A stretch of DNA of 64,000 bases from positions 379,969 to 443,968 of the forward strand of contig NZ_QVFV01000003.1 in the NCBI RefSeq assembly GCF_004212215.1, read 5' to 3'. This document shows, in pieces, positions 9,861 to 18,154 of this stretch (position 1 is the stretch's first letter; the number at the start of each line of letters is the position of its first letter). A program made the translations under genes and the position numbers. The notes beneath the pieces were generated by a model that had not been told where the DNA came from, ran no database searches, and saw only the letters and a list, made by a program, of their open reading frames with translations. This stretch comes from Leptolyngbya iicbica LK (GTDB taxonomy: Bacteria > Cyanobacteriota > Cyanobacteriia > Phormidesmidales > Phormidesmidaceae).

Positions 9861-10235
9861 TTACTCTTTGGGGCGCTTAGCACCATACTTAGAACGGCCT
9901 TGGCGCCGATCTTTGACGCCTGCGGTATCTAAAGTGCCGCGAATGATGTGATAACGCACACCTGGCAGGTCTTTAACACGACCGCCACGAATCATGACCA
10001 CAGAGTGCTCTTGCAAGTTATGACCGATGCCAGGAATATATGCAGTCACTTCAAAGCCAGAGGTCAGACGAACCCGCGCCACTTTGCGAAGTGCTGAATT
10101 GGGCTTCTTCGGAGTAGTTGTATAAACACGGGTACACACACCACGCCGCTGAGGACAGCTCTTGAGCGCTGGTGATTTGGTTTTCTCTTGTAATTTGGCT
10201 CGTTCTAGGCGAACTAACTGCTGAATTGTTGGCAT
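9861..10235 (-). CDS. rpsL: 30S ribosomal protein S12
   Basis: S12 sits at the decoding centre and controls accuracy. The 124-residue protein shows the hallmark [19 protein letters not shown] loop, which includes the lysine whose mutation gives streptomycin resistance, and the second loop [18 protein letters not shown], followed by [16 protein letters not shown]. It is the first gene of the str operon, so the operon promoter should lie in the gap from 10236 to 10681. Confidence 0.98.
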   Translation of the reverse strand: MPTIQQLVRLERAKLQEKTKSPALKSCPQRRGVCTRVYTTTPKKPNSALRKVARVRLTSGFEVTAYIPGIGHNLQEHSVVMIRGGRVKDLPGVRYHIIRGTLDTAGVKDRRQGRSKYGAKRPKE

Positions 10236-10681
10236 TGGGTCGTCAAATTAAGTTGAATGGTGTGAATTTCTATTGAGGTCACAAGCTCTAATCATACTGA
10301 AGAAAATCAGCGTGTGTCAACGAAAACATTTTGCAGCCGTCTAGGAACAGTTTTCTAGTTATTGAGTAAGCGGATGAAACCCTTGGCAAGAGAGTGGTGT
10401 GGCCTGATGCACTGGAGTCACTTTTTGCATGGCAGCAACTTTTCAAGTGACAGGTAGGTTTTGGCAAGCGGCAGTCGGGCTTCAAGACACCCTGGCGACA
10501 ATTGATTGTTAGAGATTTGGGAAAGTCAGGTGGTGGTGGCTTGTTAGCCATCGACTATTGATGACACAGGTAACGACAGTTTTGACGCACTCTGGGAATA
10601 TGCGCTCTGGGAATAAATGTTTGGTGTAGGTCAGCGTCGATCGCGGCCTCTACCACGCTGCCTTTTGAGTGATTCTTCAGA
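10236..10681. other. Presumed str-operon promoter region
   Basis: This gap lies between the start of rpsL and the end of the SirB1-like gene, both on the minus strand. It should contain the main promoter and leader of the ribosomal operon, but I cannot point to convincing -35/-10 boxes. An 87-codon frame here (10288-10551) has no protein-like character. Confidence 0.4.
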
Positions 10682-11512
10682 TTAGTCACTTAAGGCGGTA
10701 TTGATTTGGCTCAATACCTGCTGAATCTCAAAACTATCAGGCGCATCAGGGTGATTCAAGAGGTAGTACTTGAGATCGGTCTTCGCTTCAGATAATTTCC
10801 CTTCGCGATAGTAGATGAGGCCACGATCGCGGCGCTCCATCAGGGCATTCGGCAAGAGTAATAAGATGCGGTCAATCGCAGCTAATGCCCGGGCAATATC
10901 CTGCCGCTGCAGATAAATAACTTTGAGGTTAGTGAGGATTCGCGCGAGAAATGGTTTTTTGCCAATGGGTTCCAGGTGCTGTGGCAGCATTCGGGCTTCT
11001 GCCCCGTACATGGTTTTGATGCGATCGCGGCAGTCTTCTTCAAACATGACTTCGCCCTGGTGAAAGGCATCGACAAAAATCGCCATTTCCGCCAGCGTTG
11101 GGCGAACTAGAAAATGACCGGGCATGCCGACCCCCGCCATGGGAAAGTCAATGCGGTTGGCCAGTTCTAAATAAACCAATGACAAGGTGATGGGAATCCC
11201 GGTACGACGCTCAAGTACGTGGTTTAGAAAGCTGTTTTGGGGATTGTAGTAGTCCTGGGTATTGCCAACGAAGCCCTGAGCCGCGAATAGATAATCATTA
11301 ATAGCGCGAATAATTTTGAGGGGATAGGCTTCTGCGGGTAGGCGATCGCGCAACTCATCGGCCATCTGGTCTAGACGCTGCAGGTAGGTTCGGCAGTCTA
11401 CCTCGGGATACTCTTCTTGCGCAATGTAAAGAGCCGCTAGGGCTAAATTGATGACCTCATCCGGGCGCTGAACTTCTGTGGTAAAGCGATCGCGGGCCAA
11501 CGATGAGCTCAT
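10682..11512 (-). CDS. SirB1-family transglutaminase-like/TPR protein
   Basis: The 276-residue protein carries a SirB1-type transglutaminase-like core: a YPLKIIRAINDYLF region, YYNPQNSFLNHVLERRTGIPITLSLVYLELA and GMPGHFLVR. The usual catalytic Cys is absent, as is normal in this family. The C-terminal third looks like TPR repeats (LARILTNLKVIYLQRQDIARALAAIDRIL and beyond). The function is not established. Its ATG overlaps the stop of the upstream cruP-like gene by four bases (ATGA), so the two are translationally coupled, but no biochemical link is evident. Confidence 0.85.
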   Translation of the reverse strand: MSSSLARDRFTTEVQRPDEVINLALAALYIAQEEYPEVDCRTYLQRLDQMADELRDRLPAEAYPLKIIRAINDYLFAAQGFVGNTQDYYNPQNSFLNHVLERRTGIPITLSLVYLELANRIDFPMAGVGMPGHFLVRPTLAEMAIFVDAFHQGEVMFEEDCRDRIKTMYGAEARMLPQHLEPIGKKPFLARILTNLKVIYLQRQDIARALAAIDRILLLLPNALMERRDRGLIYYREGKLSEAKTDLKYYLLNHPDAPDSFEIQQVLSQINTALSD

Positions 11513-13083
11513 GTACTTCCCCTATAGTCGCTACCGGTACCGTATTGCAAAGCATCTAACCAACGATGGTACTGGTATTGCTGCTTTTCAGAAAGCGTAG
11601 TTGTTAGCGGTTGGATGGCTCGAGCGGCTGGCCGCAATAAGGAGTATCCGGCCAGGGCAGTGTAATGAGGTAGCCAGCGAGCGATCGCGCCTACCCCCAC
11701 CTGCGGCAAAATTTGCGCGACCAGAGCCGGATGCTTCACAGAGGTCCGTAAGAGTGTTTTAGCCAGTGCCGGGAACTGCACCACATCTTGCAGAAACGGC
11801 TTGAGGGTCGCGTTCCCCAGAGCGGCCATGTCGCCAAAAATCGTCCCGAGAATGCGGTTGATTTGGTCTGGTGGCAACGATTGCTCCATACCCACGCGCA
11901 TCGACTCTTGAAACAGCCACGTCACAGACAAGTTGGGCTGATAAGGCTGCAGCCAACCTAACTCAGCCGCACCTAACGAATTCGTTTCCAAAGCTTCATC
12001 AATGCCACGGGTTAACCGCGATAAATGGCGAATCATGGCCCCAAAACCACCAAAGCTCAAGGGTGACTGACTGCCGCTACTATCTCCCACGGGCAATACC
12101 CGGCCCCAAGGATATTGCAACGGACTATCGCGATAGCAGGGAAAAAAGCCAAACAATGCTCGCTTAATATCGAGTTGACTGAGTTCAATTTGCTGATAGT
12201 CGGGCAAGAGTTGCCAGTAGTCATCGAACAAGTCGGTCAGACTAAGCCGATCAGGATGGCTATCGACATAAGTAAATAAGTAAGTCGTGCGACCATCTCG
12301 AGCCGGAAAAGCCTCCCAAAAATACTGGCATTGGCGGCGCACTGGCGTAAAGGAGACGATCAAATCACCCGTCTCGTTTTCAACATAGCCATCGGCACAG
12401 GTCCCCACCACCAGACAAATGCCATCGGGTTGGCTGCCCTGCCGCGCTTGCTGCACCAGTGGCGAAAAGTGGCCCATCGCATCAATCAACAAGCGAGCTT
12501 GGAATTGTTGATCGCCTGCGGTGACCGCCACGCCATTAGGATGTACTGAGGCCTTCTGAAATGCAGTCTGCTCGACCAGAGTGCCGCCGGCTGCGACAAA
12601 TTTCTGCTTCAGCGCCTCTAACAGATAGACCGGATCAACCCCAACGTTCAGCACATCGCGCACCCAAACCGGCTCACTATCACCAAATTGGATACGGGCG
12701 GGATTGTATTCAGTGGCGATCGCCTCTTCTAGCTCTGCCTCAGACAACAGATCTAGCTCCACCAAGGTTTGCAGCTCGTGGCGCGAGATATTCCATTCCT
12801 GGTCACGTCCCCGCAATGCCCCTTTTTCTAAAACTGCGACTCGCCACCCCTTTTGAGCCAGCGTAGCCCCGAGCAAAATGCCCAAGGTCCCGCCGCTGAT
12901 CACTACATCCCACTCCACCGTAGGTAGCTGTGTCTGCGCTTGATGGATCACCTGGGGCACGGGCCAATTTCCCTGACGATATTGTTGCCAGCGCGTATCG
13001 GCCATCTGCAACCCGGTAAGAGTCTGCGGTAAATGGGCCAGCCAGTCGGCTGTCGTGCGGGAAGGGGACAAAGTCATCGGCAC
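11509..13083 (-). CDS. cruP: FAD-dependent oxidoreductase, CruP-type lycopene cyclase family
   Basis: The 524-residue flavoprotein has an N-terminal dinucleotide-binding fold (VVISGGTLGILLGATLA, about residues 60-76) and a central block YPWGRVLPVGDSSGSQSPLSFGGFGAM characteristic of the CruA/CruP carotenoid cyclase-like family. In cyanobacteria CruA makes monocyclic carotenoids from lycopene, while CruP has weak cyclase activity and is linked to oxidative-stress protection. The length and the N-terminal lead of about 55 residues fit CruP better than CruA. It is the first gene of a pair with the SirB1-like gene. The choice of CruP over CruA is inferred. Confidence 0.75.
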   Translation of the reverse strand: MPMTLSPSRTTADWLAHLPQTLTGLQMADTRWQQYRQGNWPVPQVIHQAQTQLPTVEWDVVISGGTLGILLGATLAQKGWRVAVLEKGALRGRDQEWNISRHELQTLVELDLLSEAELEEAIATEYNPARIQFGDSEPVWVRDVLNVGVDPVYLLEALKQKFVAAGGTLVEQTAFQKASVHPNGVAVTAGDQQFQARLLIDAMGHFSPLVQQARQGSQPDGICLVVGTCADGYVENETGDLIVSFTPVRRQCQYFWEAFPARDGRTTYLFTYVDSHPDRLSLTDLFDDYWQLLPDYQQIELSQLDIKRALFGFFPCYRDSPLQYPWGRVLPVGDSSGSQSPLSFGGFGAMIRHLSRLTRGIDEALETNSLGAAELGWLQPYQPNLSVTWLFQESMRVGMEQSLPPDQINRILGTIFGDMAALGNATLKPFLQDVVQFPALAKTLLRTSVKHPALVAQILPQVGVGAIARWLPHYTALAGYSLLRPAARAIQPLTTTLSEKQQYQYHRWLDALQYGTGSDYRGST

Positions 13084-13198
13084 AATTGGTTGAAATTCAG
13101 CAATTTATCGGAGATGGCGACGAGCGGCATCGGGAATACTAGAGCCTAAATAGCAGCCACCGGTCGGCTGTTGTAGGCCCACGGTTGAATAAGAGACA

Positions 13199-13390
13199 AT
13201 GCCACAGCCAACTCCACCTTCAGAACCGAGAGACAATCCATTTTGGGCCTATCGCGACCCGCACTCCGGGCGCTGGGTGACTTTAATGACTGCGCAACAG
13301 TGCCAGCAACTTAGCCAGCCGGTATTCAAGCCGCGCAATTCACAAACTCCATTATCAGCTCCGGAAGAGCTTATAGACTCAGACGCTTAG
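13199..13390 (+). CDS. Small hypothetical protein (63 aa)
   Basis: The product is not recognised. The 63-residue protein is Pro/Gln-rich with a conserved-looking core FWAYRDPHSGRWVTLMTAQQ, which resembles small cyanobacteria-only proteins. It contains no cysteine and no membrane segment. The ATG at 13199 lies 115 bp from the divergent cruP-like gene and shares its promoter region. It is probably real because its codon usage matches the neighbours. Confidence 0.55.
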   Translation: MPQPTPPSEPRDNPFWAYRDPHSGRWVTLMTAQQCQQLSQPVFKPRNSQTPLSAPEELIDSDA

Positions 13391-13456
13391 CCTGCAAGCC
13401 TGCAAAAACCGCCCTTAGATCCTAAACTTTTGTTAAGTATCTAAGGGCAGTTTGAC

Positions 13457-14041
13457 ATGTTTATTTCGCGCCGTCATTGGCTAGCTGGGCTGACAGCAGT
13501 GGTCGCTCTGGTCATGAGTTGGACATTAGCAGCCTCACCGGCCTGGGCTCTGGGCGGGCCGCAACCCACTATTGGCGAACCCGCACCTAGCTTTACCTTG
13601 CCGACCAACTCTGGGCAGGGAGAGATTGCTTTGGAAGATTATCGGGGTCATTGGGTGGTGCTTTATTTCTATCCGCAAGATGGGACTTCGGGTTGCACGC
13701 TAGAGGCTCGCCGATTTCAAGAAAGTCGAGCCGACTTTCAGGCCCTCAACGCAGAAATTGTTGGCGTGAGCGGCGATGATATCAGTTCTCACGAAAGTTT
13801 TTGCGCTGCTGAGGGCATTGAGTTTCCGCTGCTGTCTGATGTGCGCGGTGAAAAGCGTGGTGAAGTGAGCAAAGCCTATGGCTCTTGGCTGACGGGGCGA
13901 TCGCTCCGCCACACTTACTTGATCGACCCGGACGGCATTTTGCGCGAGCGCTTTTTAGGCGTGCGACCTGCAATTCACAGTCAAGAGGTTTTGCTCACGC
14001 TAGAATCATTGCTCATGCCGTCAAACAGCACTGCTAGCTAA
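13457..14041 (+). CDS. Exported PrxQ/BCP-type peroxiredoxin
   Basis: A thiol peroxidase with a signal peptide. The N-terminus (ISRRHWLAGLTAVVALVM, cleavage near AWA at 29-31) is hydrophobic and carries twin arginines, suggesting Tat or Sec export to lumen or periplasm. The AhpC/TSA fold follows: FTLPTNSGQ, VVLYFYPQDGTSGCTLEA with peroxidatic Cys80, and RHTYLIDPDG. The usual PrxQ resolving cysteine five residues after the peroxidatic one is replaced by Arg; Cys116 (SHESFCAAEG) is the only other cysteine in the mature part. It would detoxify peroxides outside the cytoplasm. The partner reductant is unknown. It is transcribed alone. Confidence 0.88.
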   Translation: MFISRRHWLAGLTAVVALVMSWTLAASPAWALGGPQPTIGEPAPSFTLPTNSGQGEIALEDYRGHWVVLYFYPQDGTSGCTLEARRFQESRADFQALNAEIVGVSGDDISSHESFCAAEGIEFPLLSDVRGEKRGEVSKAYGSWLTGRSLRHTYLIDPDGILRERFLGVRPAIHSQEVLLTLESLLMPSNSTAS

Positions 14042-14134
14042 CGCCTGGGGAACGGTTAAAGGCGCGATCGCAACAATCTGCCATGGCATCCTTAAAATAG
14101 AACTCATCAAACAAATAATTTGCGAAGGAGAATC

Positions 14135-14374
14135 ATGCAAACTTTGGCCTTGACTTCAGACAATGTGGAAACGGTATTAGACGAACTGCGTCCCTATCTG
14201 ATGGCCGATGGCGGCAACGTTGAACTCGTCGAGATTGACGGCCCGACTGTTCGCTTGCGTTTACAAGGGGCTTGTGGCTCTTGCCCCAGCTCCACAATGA
14301 CCCTGCGCATGGGCATTGAGCGTCGCCTGCGCGAGTTCATTCCTGAAATCGCCGAAGTTGAGCAAGTCGTTTAG
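14135..14374 (+). CDS. nfu: Nfu-type iron-sulfur cluster scaffold
   Basis: A 79-residue protein made only of the NifU C-terminal domain. It carries the CXXC cluster ligand in [21 protein letters not shown], which assembles and hands on Fe-S clusters, notably for photosystem I in cyanobacteria (CnfU/NfuA type). I chose ATG 14135 because an AAGGAGA Shine-Dalgarno is placed correctly just upstream; a TTG at 14120 would add five residues across that site. A strong terminator follows at 14406-14448, so it is a single-gene unit. Confidence 0.95.
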   Translation: MQTLALTSDNVETVLDELRPYLMADGGNVELVEIDGPTVRLRLQGACGSCPSSTMTLRMGIERRLREFIPEIAEVEQVV

Positions 14375-14405
14375 CGAGATCGTTACAATTACAGCCAGAA
14401 AAACA

Positions 14406-14448
14406 GCCAGCCATTACCATCTAGGTCGTAGTGGTTGGCTTTGTTTTT
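14406..14448 (+). terminator. Intrinsic terminator downstream of nfu
   Basis: A 12-bp stem with two G-U wobbles (14406-14417 with 14428-14439) and a 10-base loop is followed directly by TTTGTTTTT. Confidence 0.8.
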
Positions 14449-14775
14449 GGCTTTATTTACGAGCCTTAGATTGAAAGCACCTCTATCAAATTGCGTTTGC
14501 TCCGCCTTGTGATAGCCCGGTTACTCACCGACGACGATTACTTTTAACTCTTACATTTCGATGATGAGTTGATTGTCTGCATCAATCTCATCTCTAAACT
14601 TGAAGTGACTTCAGTTCGGGCGGTTACTGTCAGTTGCTTACAGCAGGTTATTTTTCAAGGTTAGTTGTTGGCTTATTGACTGATTAGGCAAATCGTTTTG
14701 CCTGGCTGGATAACTCAGCCAACTGGGCTAGCAATCGTTTAGGCTGAAAGCGAGCGATCGCAACTCAAATGATCT
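14449..14775. other. Gene-free stretch upstream of the DCC-family gene
   Basis: No coding frame of quality and no further hairpin with a T run is visible. A GCGATCGC-type site lies close to the start of the next gene at 14755-14762. Confidence 0.4.
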
Positions 14776-15186
14776 ATGTACGCAGTAATTTACGACGGCA
14801 ACTGTAATTTGTGTGTCACGCTGGTGCGCCTGCTAGAGCAACTCGACCAAGGCCAGCAGTTTCGATATGTGCCGATGCAAGACGAAGAAATGCTGAGCCA
14901 ATGGCACATTACCGCCGAGGACTGTGAAGCGGGGATGATTTTGCTAAATCCGCAACAGCCTGAGACCCGCTGGCAGGGCAGTGATGCCGCAGAAGAAATT
15001 GGCCGCTTGCTGCCGTTAGGAAATCTCTTTGTACAGGCGTATCGATCGCTGCCGGGAGCCAAAAATGCTGGCGACGGTTTTTATCGATTCATTCGCGACC
15101 ATCGCTACGCCCTCTTTGGCGGACGTGACGACCTTTACGAGTCAGCGTATCAAGTCTGTGAAAGCGATCGCTGCTCCCAAATTTGA
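14776..15186 (+). CDS. DCC-family thiol-disulfide oxidoreductase-like protein (DUF393)
   Basis: The 136-residue protein opens with YAVIYDGNCNLCVTLVRLLE, the DGxCxxC signature of the DCC/DUF393 family, a thioredoxin-like fold with a CxxC pair at residues about 10-13. Members are thought to be thiol-disulfide oxidoreductases, but substrates are not known. The middle has the usual GSDAAEEIGRLLP element and the C-terminus a DHRYALFGG motif with two extra cysteines near the end. It is convergent with the CP12-like gene, separated by a hairpin at 15219-15240. Confidence 0.88.
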   Translation: MYAVIYDGNCNLCVTLVRLLEQLDQGQQFRYVPMQDEEMLSQWHITAEDCEAGMILLNPQQPETRWQGSDAAEEIGRLLPLGNLFVQAYRSLPGAKNAGDGFYRFIRDHRYALFGGRDDLYESAYQVCESDRCSQI

Positions 15187-15209
15187 CCATATCTACTTAA
15201 GTAAATTAC

Positions 15210-15240
15210 GCACAAAAAAGCGGAAACCGGAGTTTCCGCT
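15210..15240 (-). terminator. Terminator for the CP12-like gene
   Basis: A perfect 9-bp stem AGCGGAAAC/GTTTCCGCT (15219-15227, 15232-15240) with a 4-base loop is followed on the minus strand by a T run (A run 15213-15219 on the plus strand). It sits between convergent genes and may also stop plus-strand transcripts. Confidence 0.75.
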
Positions 15241-15307
15241 AGCTCTTCGTGTTGTTTGAGGCAGGATTAAACCACTGAGATGGATTTAGACCGGACGCAA
15301 AGTCAAA

Positions 15308-15589
15308 TCAGTCTTCGTAAATGCGGCACTCTGGCGCATCTGGATTAGCTGAGCAATATCGCTCCAAGGAGTTAGTTACGACAGGCTGGCGTTGATAAAA
15401 CGCGACTTGTAACTCTTCAACGGTTTCCCAAGCGATCGCCACTTCGACATCAGATGTTCCTCGCATCTCAGTCAGTCGACGGGCATGTTCTAAAGCCGCC
15501 TGCAAACGAGTTGCTAACGAAGGAGACGGAATTACTTTTGCCGGAGCAGTCGTATTCACAGGAGCCGCAGCAGTTGTTATGTAAGTCAT
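15308..15589 (-). CDS. CP12-family protein lacking the N-terminal cysteine pair
   Basis: CP12 is a small disordered linker that binds GAPDH and phosphoribulokinase to switch off the Calvin cycle in the dark. The 93-residue protein has the central AWETVEELQ block (AWD_VEEL motif of CP12) and the C-terminal redox loop ERYCSANPDAPECRIYED, whose two cysteines insert into the GAPDH active site. The N-terminal cysteine pair that binds PRK is missing; that region reads RRLTEMRGTSDVEVA. It therefore belongs to the CP12 variants with only the C-terminal pair. The N-terminus is an Ala/Thr/Pro-rich extension. It is a single gene with its own terminator. Confidence 0.88.
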   Translation of the reverse strand: MTYITTAAAPVNTTAPAKVIPSPSLATRLQAALEHARRLTEMRGTSDVEVAIAWETVEELQVAFYQRQPVVTNSLERYCSANPDAPECRIYED

Positions 15590-16024
15590 AGCAGTTGTGA
15601 GTTGATGGTTATCGGTTGAACTAGATATAGCCTAGCGATAAACCCAGCGAATAGGCGAGCGATTTGAATATAAGTTTTTTCTATGTTTTATGAGTTTTTC
15701 TTACTCCTTGTCAGGAACTGTTGCTCCGCATAAAGTTACCTATATTTTGAACAGCAGCGGTTTACTTTGCTGCCTGAAGACTGGCATCGCGCACGGCTAG
15801 CGTGGAGATTTTCCACTCCCCGGGCATATGCGGCGATCGCACTCGCTAGAACAACCGCCAATCAGCTGGCTCCGGTAGACAGGTCAGAGTGTCTGCAACC
15901 GGTAAGCCATGGGGATCATTTGGGGATCAAACTGATGAGGACAATTAATTTCGGTCAGCGTAAGCTAACTAATCGCAGTAGACTAATGAATAAGCATATA
16001 TACACATAAGACTTATAGATACCC
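15590..16024. other. Divergent promoter region between CP12-like and PedR-like genes
   Basis: An AT-rich 435-bp gap separates two divergently transcribed genes that both relate to photosynthetic redox state. No coding frame is convincing; an 80-codon frame at 15767-16009 looks random. No clear operator palindrome was seen. Confidence 0.4.
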
Positions 16025-16312
16025 ATGGCAGGCAGTGAGACTCCCGACACTCAACTTCAAGGTACGCTCTCGGAACGTGAACTCCAGATTGTGGAACTCG
16101 TCGCGGCAGGACTTACCAACCAAGAAATCTCTGAGGAGTTGGAGATCAGCAAGCGCACAGTCGATAATCACATCAGCAATATTTTGACTAAAACTGCCAC
16201 CGGCAATCGTGTGGCGCTGGTGCGATGGGCACTCCAATGGGGCAAGGTCTGTATCAATGATGTGAATTGCTGTACGCTGCCCAATGTGGATCAGCAGGGA
16301 TCGATATCTTGA
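16025..16312 (+). CDS. pedR: Small LuxR-type transcription regulator, PedR-like
   Basis: The 95-residue protein is essentially one LuxR/FixJ helix-turn-helix: LSERELQIVELVAAGLTNQEISEELEISKRTVDNHISNIL. It has no receiver domain. The tail, ALVRWALQWGKVCINDVNCC, matches my memory of PedR, the small cyanobacterial regulator that responds to photosynthetic electron transport through redox changes at its cysteines. Three cysteines occur in this tail. ATG 16025 is the natural start. It ends four bases before the ATG of the next gene, so the two form an operon. Confidence 0.8.
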   Translation: MAGSETPDTQLQGTLSERELQIVELVAAGLTNQEISEELEISKRTVDNHISNILTKTATGNRVALVRWALQWGKVCINDVNCCTLPNVDQQGSIS

Positions 16313-16316
16313 GCGC

Positions 16317-16646
16317 ATGGCAGATTCGATAGAGCAAAACAGCACTTCGGCCCAGCCGACTTCCGCCCAAGCGGCCGTTTCCGAGCAGGTTGAATATCGC
16401 TTGCATAGTCCCCAGTTGCCCTTAGCGGTTTATCGGGAAGTGGCGGCCCATTTGCGGCAAATTGAGGGCGTGAATACGGGGTTGTTACCCCAGACCGCCA
16501 AAGAATTTGACTATTTGCAAAGCCAAGTTGGCGGGGTGTGGATTCGCTACAACGCCGATGCTGCCGAGCAGTGTCAGCCCCAGGTAGAAGCGATCCTGAC
16601 CTACTATGGCGATCGCTACGGCCAGTGGGAGACCTTAAGCAAATAG
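16317..16646 (+). CDS. Conserved cyanobacterial hypothetical protein
   Basis: The product is not recognised by name. The 109-residue protein starts at ATG 16317, four bases after the stop of the PedR-like gene; a longer frame from 16284 would overlap that gene and is less likely. The first 30 residues are Ser/Ala/Gln-rich and probably disordered, followed by a compact fold ending GVWIRYNADAAEQCQPQVEAILTYYGDRYG. No membrane segment is visible. Co-transcription with a redox-linked regulator is the only contextual clue. Confidence 0.65.
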   Translation: MADSIEQNSTSAQPTSAQAAVSEQVEYRLHSPQLPLAVYREVAAHLRQIEGVNTGLLPQTAKEFDYLQSQVGGVWIRYNADAAEQCQPQVEAILTYYGDRYGQWETLSK

Positions 16647-16779
16647 CGACATCATTCCTCACAGCGGATGGGCAACAGGGCAAGCGCTCGCAAAGCGATG
16701 GCTGAGATCGGCCAGTGCAAGTTTCTCTCGGTTGTTGCCCACCCCATGAGCCACAGACTTCACAAGAGACAGTAAGGGT

Positions 16780-18066
16780 ATGAAGACGATTCAAGCGCTA
16801 CGGGGCACCCGTGATATTTTGCCGGATGAAACGCCGCTCTGGCAGTGGGTCGAAACAACGGCCCGCGACCTGTTGCAGCGGGCGGCTTATCGTGAAATTC
16901 GGCCCCCCATGTTTGAGCAAACTCAACTGTTCGAACGGGGCATTGGCGAGGCGACCGATGTCGTCGGCAAGGAAATGTACACCTTTGAAGATCGGGGCGG
17001 TCGTTCCCTGACCTTGCGGCCTGAAATTACGGCGGGGTTAGTGCGAGCCGTCAATGAGCACAAACTCACCGCTCAGGGCAGTGTGCTACGGCTTTGGCAT
17101 GTGGGGCCAGCGTTTCGTTACGAGCGGCCACAAGCCGGGCGGCAGCGGCAATTTCACCAACTCGATGTGGAGCTATTGGGGAGTCGTGATCCGCGCGCAG
17201 ATGTAGAGGTGATTGCGATCGCTACCACGCTCTTGCAGACCCTGGGGCTCAAGTCCCTCACGATGGATCTCAATTCAGTGGGCAACGGTGACGATCGCCA
17301 GCGCTACCGCGATGCCCTGGTAGACTTTTTGACTCCCCACAAGGCCGACTTAGACGTCGATTCCCAGAATCGTCTAACCACCAACCCCCTCCGCATTCTG
17401 GATAGTAAGGACACCAAGACCCAAGAAATTGTCCAAGCGGCTCCTAGCCTGCTGGACTTTTTGAGTCCCGATTCGCAACAGCACTTTGATCAGGTGCAGC
17501 AGTACTTAACAGATCTGGGCATTGCCTACAACCTCAATCCGCGCCTAGTACGCGGGCTCGATTATTACACCCACACTGCCTTTGAAATTCAATCCGCCGA
17601 TTTAGGAGCGCAGGCAACGGTCTGCGGCGGCGGTCGCTATGACGGTCTGATTGCGCAACTGGGCGGGGCCGATACTCCCGCCATTGGTTGGGCGATCGGG
17701 CTCGAACGGCTGACGCTACTGCTCAAACAATTGGCGGTGGAACCGAGCACCGCAATGGATGTGTACATTGTCTCGCGGGGTGAGGCGACGGCAGGTAAGG
17801 CGCTACAGGTGGCGCAAGCTCTCCGCCAAGCAGGCTTAGCAGTGGAGATGGATTTGAGCGGATCGGCCTTTGGCAAACAATTCAAACGGGCCGATCGCAG
17901 CGGCGCGGTTCTCTGCGTCATCTTGGGAGAAGCCGAAGCCGAACAAGGAACCGTGCAGCTCAAGTGGCTCACCTCAGGCGAACAGTCAGAAGTCAGTCAG
18001 ACATCTTTGACGCAAGCGGCCGATGAGCTGGTGCAAAAAGTGCGCCAAGCCCAGCAAGCGACCTAA
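16780..18066 (+). CDS. hisS: Histidyl-tRNA synthetase
   Basis: This class II synthetase charges tRNA-His. The N-terminal motif ALRGTRDILP, motif 2 (FRYERPQAGRQRQFHQLDVE), the histidine-specific RGLDYYTHTAFEIQ and GGGRYDGL, and motif 3 (AIGWAIGLERL) are all visible, with the anticodon-binding domain from about residue 330. At 428 residues it has normal length. It starts at ATG 16780, 133 bp after the upstream gene, and is followed by an 88-bp gap to the next gene on the same strand. Confidence 0.97.
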   Translation: MKTIQALRGTRDILPDETPLWQWVETTARDLLQRAAYREIRPPMFEQTQLFERGIGEATDVVGKEMYTFEDRGGRSLTLRPEITAGLVRAVNEHKLTAQGSVLRLWHVGPAFRYERPQAGRQRQFHQLDVELLGSRDPRADVEVIAIATTLLQTLGLKSLTMDLNSVGNGDDRQRYRDALVDFLTPHKADLDVDSQNRLTTNPLRILDSKDTKTQEIVQAAPSLLDFLSPDSQQHFDQVQQYLTDLGIAYNLNPRLVRGLDYYTHTAFEIQSADLGAQATVCGGGRYDGLIAQLGGADTPAIGWAIGLERLTLLLKQLAVEPSTAMDVYIVSRGEATAGKALQVAQALRQAGLAVEMDLSGSAFGKQFKRADRSGAVLCVILGEAEAEQGTVQLKWLTSGEQSEVSQTSLTQAADELVQKVRQAQQAT

Positions 18067-18154
18067 TTTCACAAACATTTGCCGGATTCGATATAAGTCG
18101 ATAGGATGACCGCTATACTGCGTAAACTTCGCACTTGCTAACGCAGGACGGGCT

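Noticed and set aside
10288-10551. 87-codon frame upstream of rpsL
   Set aside because: No coding character and it fills the expected promoter region of the str operon.
15767-16009. 80-codon frame between CP12-like and PedR-like genes
   Set aside because: Random composition; it covers the divergent promoter region.
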